A model generated the notes under the pieces. That model was given only the letters and a program-made list of their open reading frames with translations, did no database searches and had not been told where the DNA came from. The position numbers and the translations under genes are program-made. A stretch of 7,266 bases of DNA from an uncultured Actinomycetes bacterium (lineage in GTDB: Bacteria > Actinomycetota > Acidimicrobiia > Acidimicrobiales > Acidimicrobilacustridaceae): NCBI GenBank assembly GCA_945957335.1, contig CAMFLJ010000194.1:1-7266 (forward strand), read 5' to 3'. Positions 5,319 to 7,266 of this stretch are shown here, piece after piece (position 1 is the stretch's first letter; every line of letters starts with the position of its first letter).

Positions 5319-7266
5319 ATGGAGGTCATGGTCGACGCGCCCACGCGGGTCATCGGACGCCAGCTGCGGGTCGAGCCCGACGGCACCCGGGTGCACCTGC
5401 GCCAGTGCCCGCTGTGCGAGTGCATGTGCGGCATGGAGATCCACCTCGACCCCGACGACAAGGTCAAGGTGATCCGCCCCGACAAGGACGACGTCTGGTC
5501 CAAGGGCTACATCTGCCCCAAGGGCACCACCATCGGCAAGCTCCACGAGGACCCCGACCGCATCCGCCGTCCCATGATCCGCGAGGGCGAGACGTGGCGC
5601 GAGGCCAGCTGGGAGGAGGCCTTCGCCCGCTGCGAGCAGCTGCTCCACGGCGTGCTCGAGCGCGACGGCATCGACGCCATGACCGTCTTCATCGGCAACC
5701 CCGCCGGGCACTCGTTCAGCATCGGCCGCTACGGCGCCCTGCTCATGGGCCAGGCCAACTTCCCGATGATCTACTCGGCCGGCACCGTCGACCAGTGGCC
5801 CAAGAACGTCTCGTGCGTCCTCATGTACGGGAACATGTGGAAGATCCCCACCGTCGACATCCGCCGCACCGACTACTGGGTGATCATGGGCGGCAACCCG
5901 CAGGCCTCGGGCGGCTCGCTGCTCAGCTGCCCCGACGTGCTCGGCGAGATCGACGCCATCCGCGAGCGCGGCGGCGAGGTCATCGTGATCGACCCCCGTC
6001 GCACCGGCACCGCCGACCGCGCCAGCGAGTGGCTCCCGATCCGCCCCGGCACCGACGCCGCGTTCCTGCTCGCGCTGTGCAACGTGATCTTCTCCGACGG
6101 CCTCCTCGACCTCGGTCCCATCGCCCACATGGTGAACGGGGTCGACGAGGTGCGCGCCGCGGTCGAGGGCTTCACCCCCGAGGCCGTCGAGGACTTCTGC
6201 AAGGTGCCCGCCACCACCATCCGCCGCATCGCCCACGACCTCGCCAACGCCGAGCGCGGGGCGCTCTACGGCCGCATCGGCCTGTGCAACCAGGAGTTCG
6301 GCACCCTCGCCTCGTGGCTGGTCGACGTGGTCAACATCCTCACCGGCCACTTCGACGTCGAGGGCGGGATGATGTGGGGCAAGCCCGTCACCGAGCCGCT
6401 CACCTGGAAGGGCGACACCAAGGTGATGGGTGAGCCCGAGTTCGGGCGCTGGACCAGCCGGGTGCGCGGCGCCCCCGAGGTGCTCGGCCAGGTGCCCTGC
6501 TCGTGCATGGCCGAGGAGATCGCCACGCCCGGCAAGGGCCAGCTCAAGGCGCTCATCACCATCGCCGGCAACCCCGTGATCAGCGCGCCCGACTCGGCCC
6601 AGCTCGAGGACGCGCTGCCGATGCTCGACTGCATGATCTCGATCGACAACTACCTGAACGAGACCACGCGCTTCGCCCACGTGATCCTGCCCGGGCCGTC
6701 GCCGCTCGAGTCGCCCCACTTCGACGAGCTCATGTGGGGCTGGGCCGTCGGCTCCGCCGCCAAGTGGAGCGACCAGCTCCTGGCCACCGACCCCGACTAC
6801 GTGCCGGAGTGGGAGATCCTCGCCCGCCTCGGCTGGTACTGCACCGGCGGCACCGAGGAGGCCTTCGACTTCGAGGCCCTCGACGACGGGTGGTTCACCA
6901 CCCTCTGCCACATGTACGGCCGCGACCCTGAGACCACCCTGCCGCTCTACGACCACGGCGGCCCCGAGCGCATGATCGACCTGCAGGTGCGCATGGGGCC
7001 CTGGGGCGACCGCTACGGCGAGGTGCCCGACGGCCTCACCCTCGACAAGATCAAGGACGCCGAGCACGGCATCGACCTGGGCCCGATGGTGCCCCGCCTC
7101 GACGAGGTCATCGGCACCCCCTCCGGCAAGATCGAGCTGGCGCCGCCGTACATCCTCGGCGACCTGCCTCGCCTCCGCTCCGCCCTCGAGCGCGACCCCG
7201 ACGGCTACGTGCTCGTGAGCCGGCGTCACATCCGCTCGAAGAACAGCTGGATGCACATCGTCAAGG
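5319..7266 (+). CDS. Molybdopterin-dependent oxidoreductase, DMSO-reductase family (3' end missing)
   Basis: 649 residues are visible before the frame runs off the window. This is a catalytic subunit of the DMSO-reductase/formate-dehydrogenase superfamily, binding bis-MGD and one [4Fe-4S] cluster. The cluster motif is Cys30-x2-Cys33-x3-Cys37-x28-Cys66 (with extra Cys35), followed by the typical CPKG (66-69). Family segments follow: GNPAGHS (126-132), SAGTVDQWPK (153-162), GGNPQASGGS (191-200), VIDPRRTGTADRA (223-235), RPGTDAAFLLAL (242-253), QEFGTLASWLVDVVNILTG (325-343), AGNPVISAPD (416-425), NETTRFAHVILPGPSPLE (447-464) and TPSGKIEL (600-607). The C-terminal MGD-binding domain has just begun (RRHIRSKNSWMH, 635-646), so roughly the last 100 residues are missing. 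There is no Tat signal, so it should be cytoplasmic. No Cys or selenocysteine occupies the usual Mo-ligand region near TVDQ. The substrate cannot be named. Such proteins are often labelled formate dehydrogenase, which I would not assert. No electron-transfer partner is visible. Confidence 0.93.
   Translation, partial: MEVMVDAPTRVIGRQLRVEPDGTRVHLRQCPLCECMCGMEIHLDPDDKVKVIRPDKDDVWSKGYICPKGTTIGKLHEDPDRIRRPMIREGETWREASWEEAFARCEQLLHGVLERDGIDAMTVFIGNPAGHSFSIGRYGALLMGQANFPMIYSAGTVDQWPKNVSCVLMYGNMWKIPTVDIRRTDYWVIMGGNPQASGGSLLSCPDVLGEIDAIRERGGEVIVIDPRRTGTADRASEWLPIRPGTDAAFLLALCNVIFSDGLLDLGPIAHMVNGVDEVRAAVEGFTPEAVEDFCKVPATTIRRIAHDLANAERGALYGRIGLCNQEFGTLASWLVDVVNILTGHFDVEGGMMWGKPVTEPLTWKGDTKVMGEPEFGRWTSRVRGAPEVLGQVPCSCMAEEIATPGKGQLKALITIAGNPVISAPDSAQLEDALPMLDCMISIDNYLNETTRFAHVILPGPSPLESPHFDELMWGWAVGSAAKWSDQLLATDPDYVPEWEILARLGWYCTGGTEEAFDFEALDDGWFTTLCHMYGRDPETTLPLYDHGGPERMIDLQVRMGPWGDRYGEVPDGLTLDKIKDAEHGIDLGPMVPRLDEVIGTPSGKIELAPPYILGDLPRLRSALERDPDGYVLVSRRHIRSKNSWMHIVK

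Noticed and set aside
5304..7256. A 650-codon open frame on the minus strand, opposite the molybdoenzyme gene
   Set aside because: It is the antisense shadow of a high-GC coding gene: Val/His/Gly/Ala-rich, with no recognisable motif, while the plus strand carries a full series of molybdopterin-oxidoreductase motifs.

Overview
The window is very GC-rich bacterial DNA with strong G/C bias at third codon positions, frequent GTG starts and tightly packed, overlapping genes. Together with a PimB'-type mannosyltransferase and a neighbourhood resembling the mycobacterial Rv2188c-Rv2183c region, this points to an actinobacterium (Actinomycetota). An uncultured Acidimicrobiia-like lineage is my guess, but the class cannot be fixed from these bases. 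The first 45 bases are not biological: they are an Illumina Nextera adapter with an i7 index. The window therefore begins at a contig edge with untrimmed adapter.

Layout. Seven genes lie head to tail on the minus strand between 5210 and 59. In transcription order they are: a 66-residue cysteine-motif protein (5210-5010); a QueG-type epoxyqueuosine reductase (4933-3866); a GT4 glycosyltransferase resembling PimB' (3869-2739); a four-helix membrane protein of unknown function (2742-2128); a SRPBCC/START-like protein (2083-1616); an ArsA/Get3-type ATPase with a C-terminal HSP20-like domain (1608-448); and an acidic, alanine-rich small protein (451-59). Three junctions are 4-base stop/start overlaps (GTGA, GTGA, ATGA) and two others are gaps of 44 and 7 bases, so at least the stretch from queG to the last gene reads as one translationally coupled operon. 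A 76-base gap with a small GC palindrome separates the first gene from queG.

A 108-base intergenic region (5211-5318) divides this operon from a divergent plus-strand gene, a cytoplasmic molybdopterin oxidoreductase with an N-terminal [4Fe-4S] domain. It runs off the right end after 649 codons.

How the genes may work together. The glycosyltransferase, SRPBCC protein, ArsA-like ATPase and small acidic protein recall, from memory, M. tuberculosis Rv2188c (pimB'), Rv2185c, Rv2184c and Rv2183c. This suggests a conserved actinobacterial module linking glycolipid synthesis, lipid binding and an ATP-driven Get3-like factor. The ATPase lacks the cysteines used for arsenite or zinc binding and has no ars genes beside it, so arsenic resistance is unlikely. 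No mobile element, CRISPR array, tRNA or rRNA was seen. The strongest candidate for undescribed biology is this envelope-associated module together with its membrane protein and small cysteine protein.
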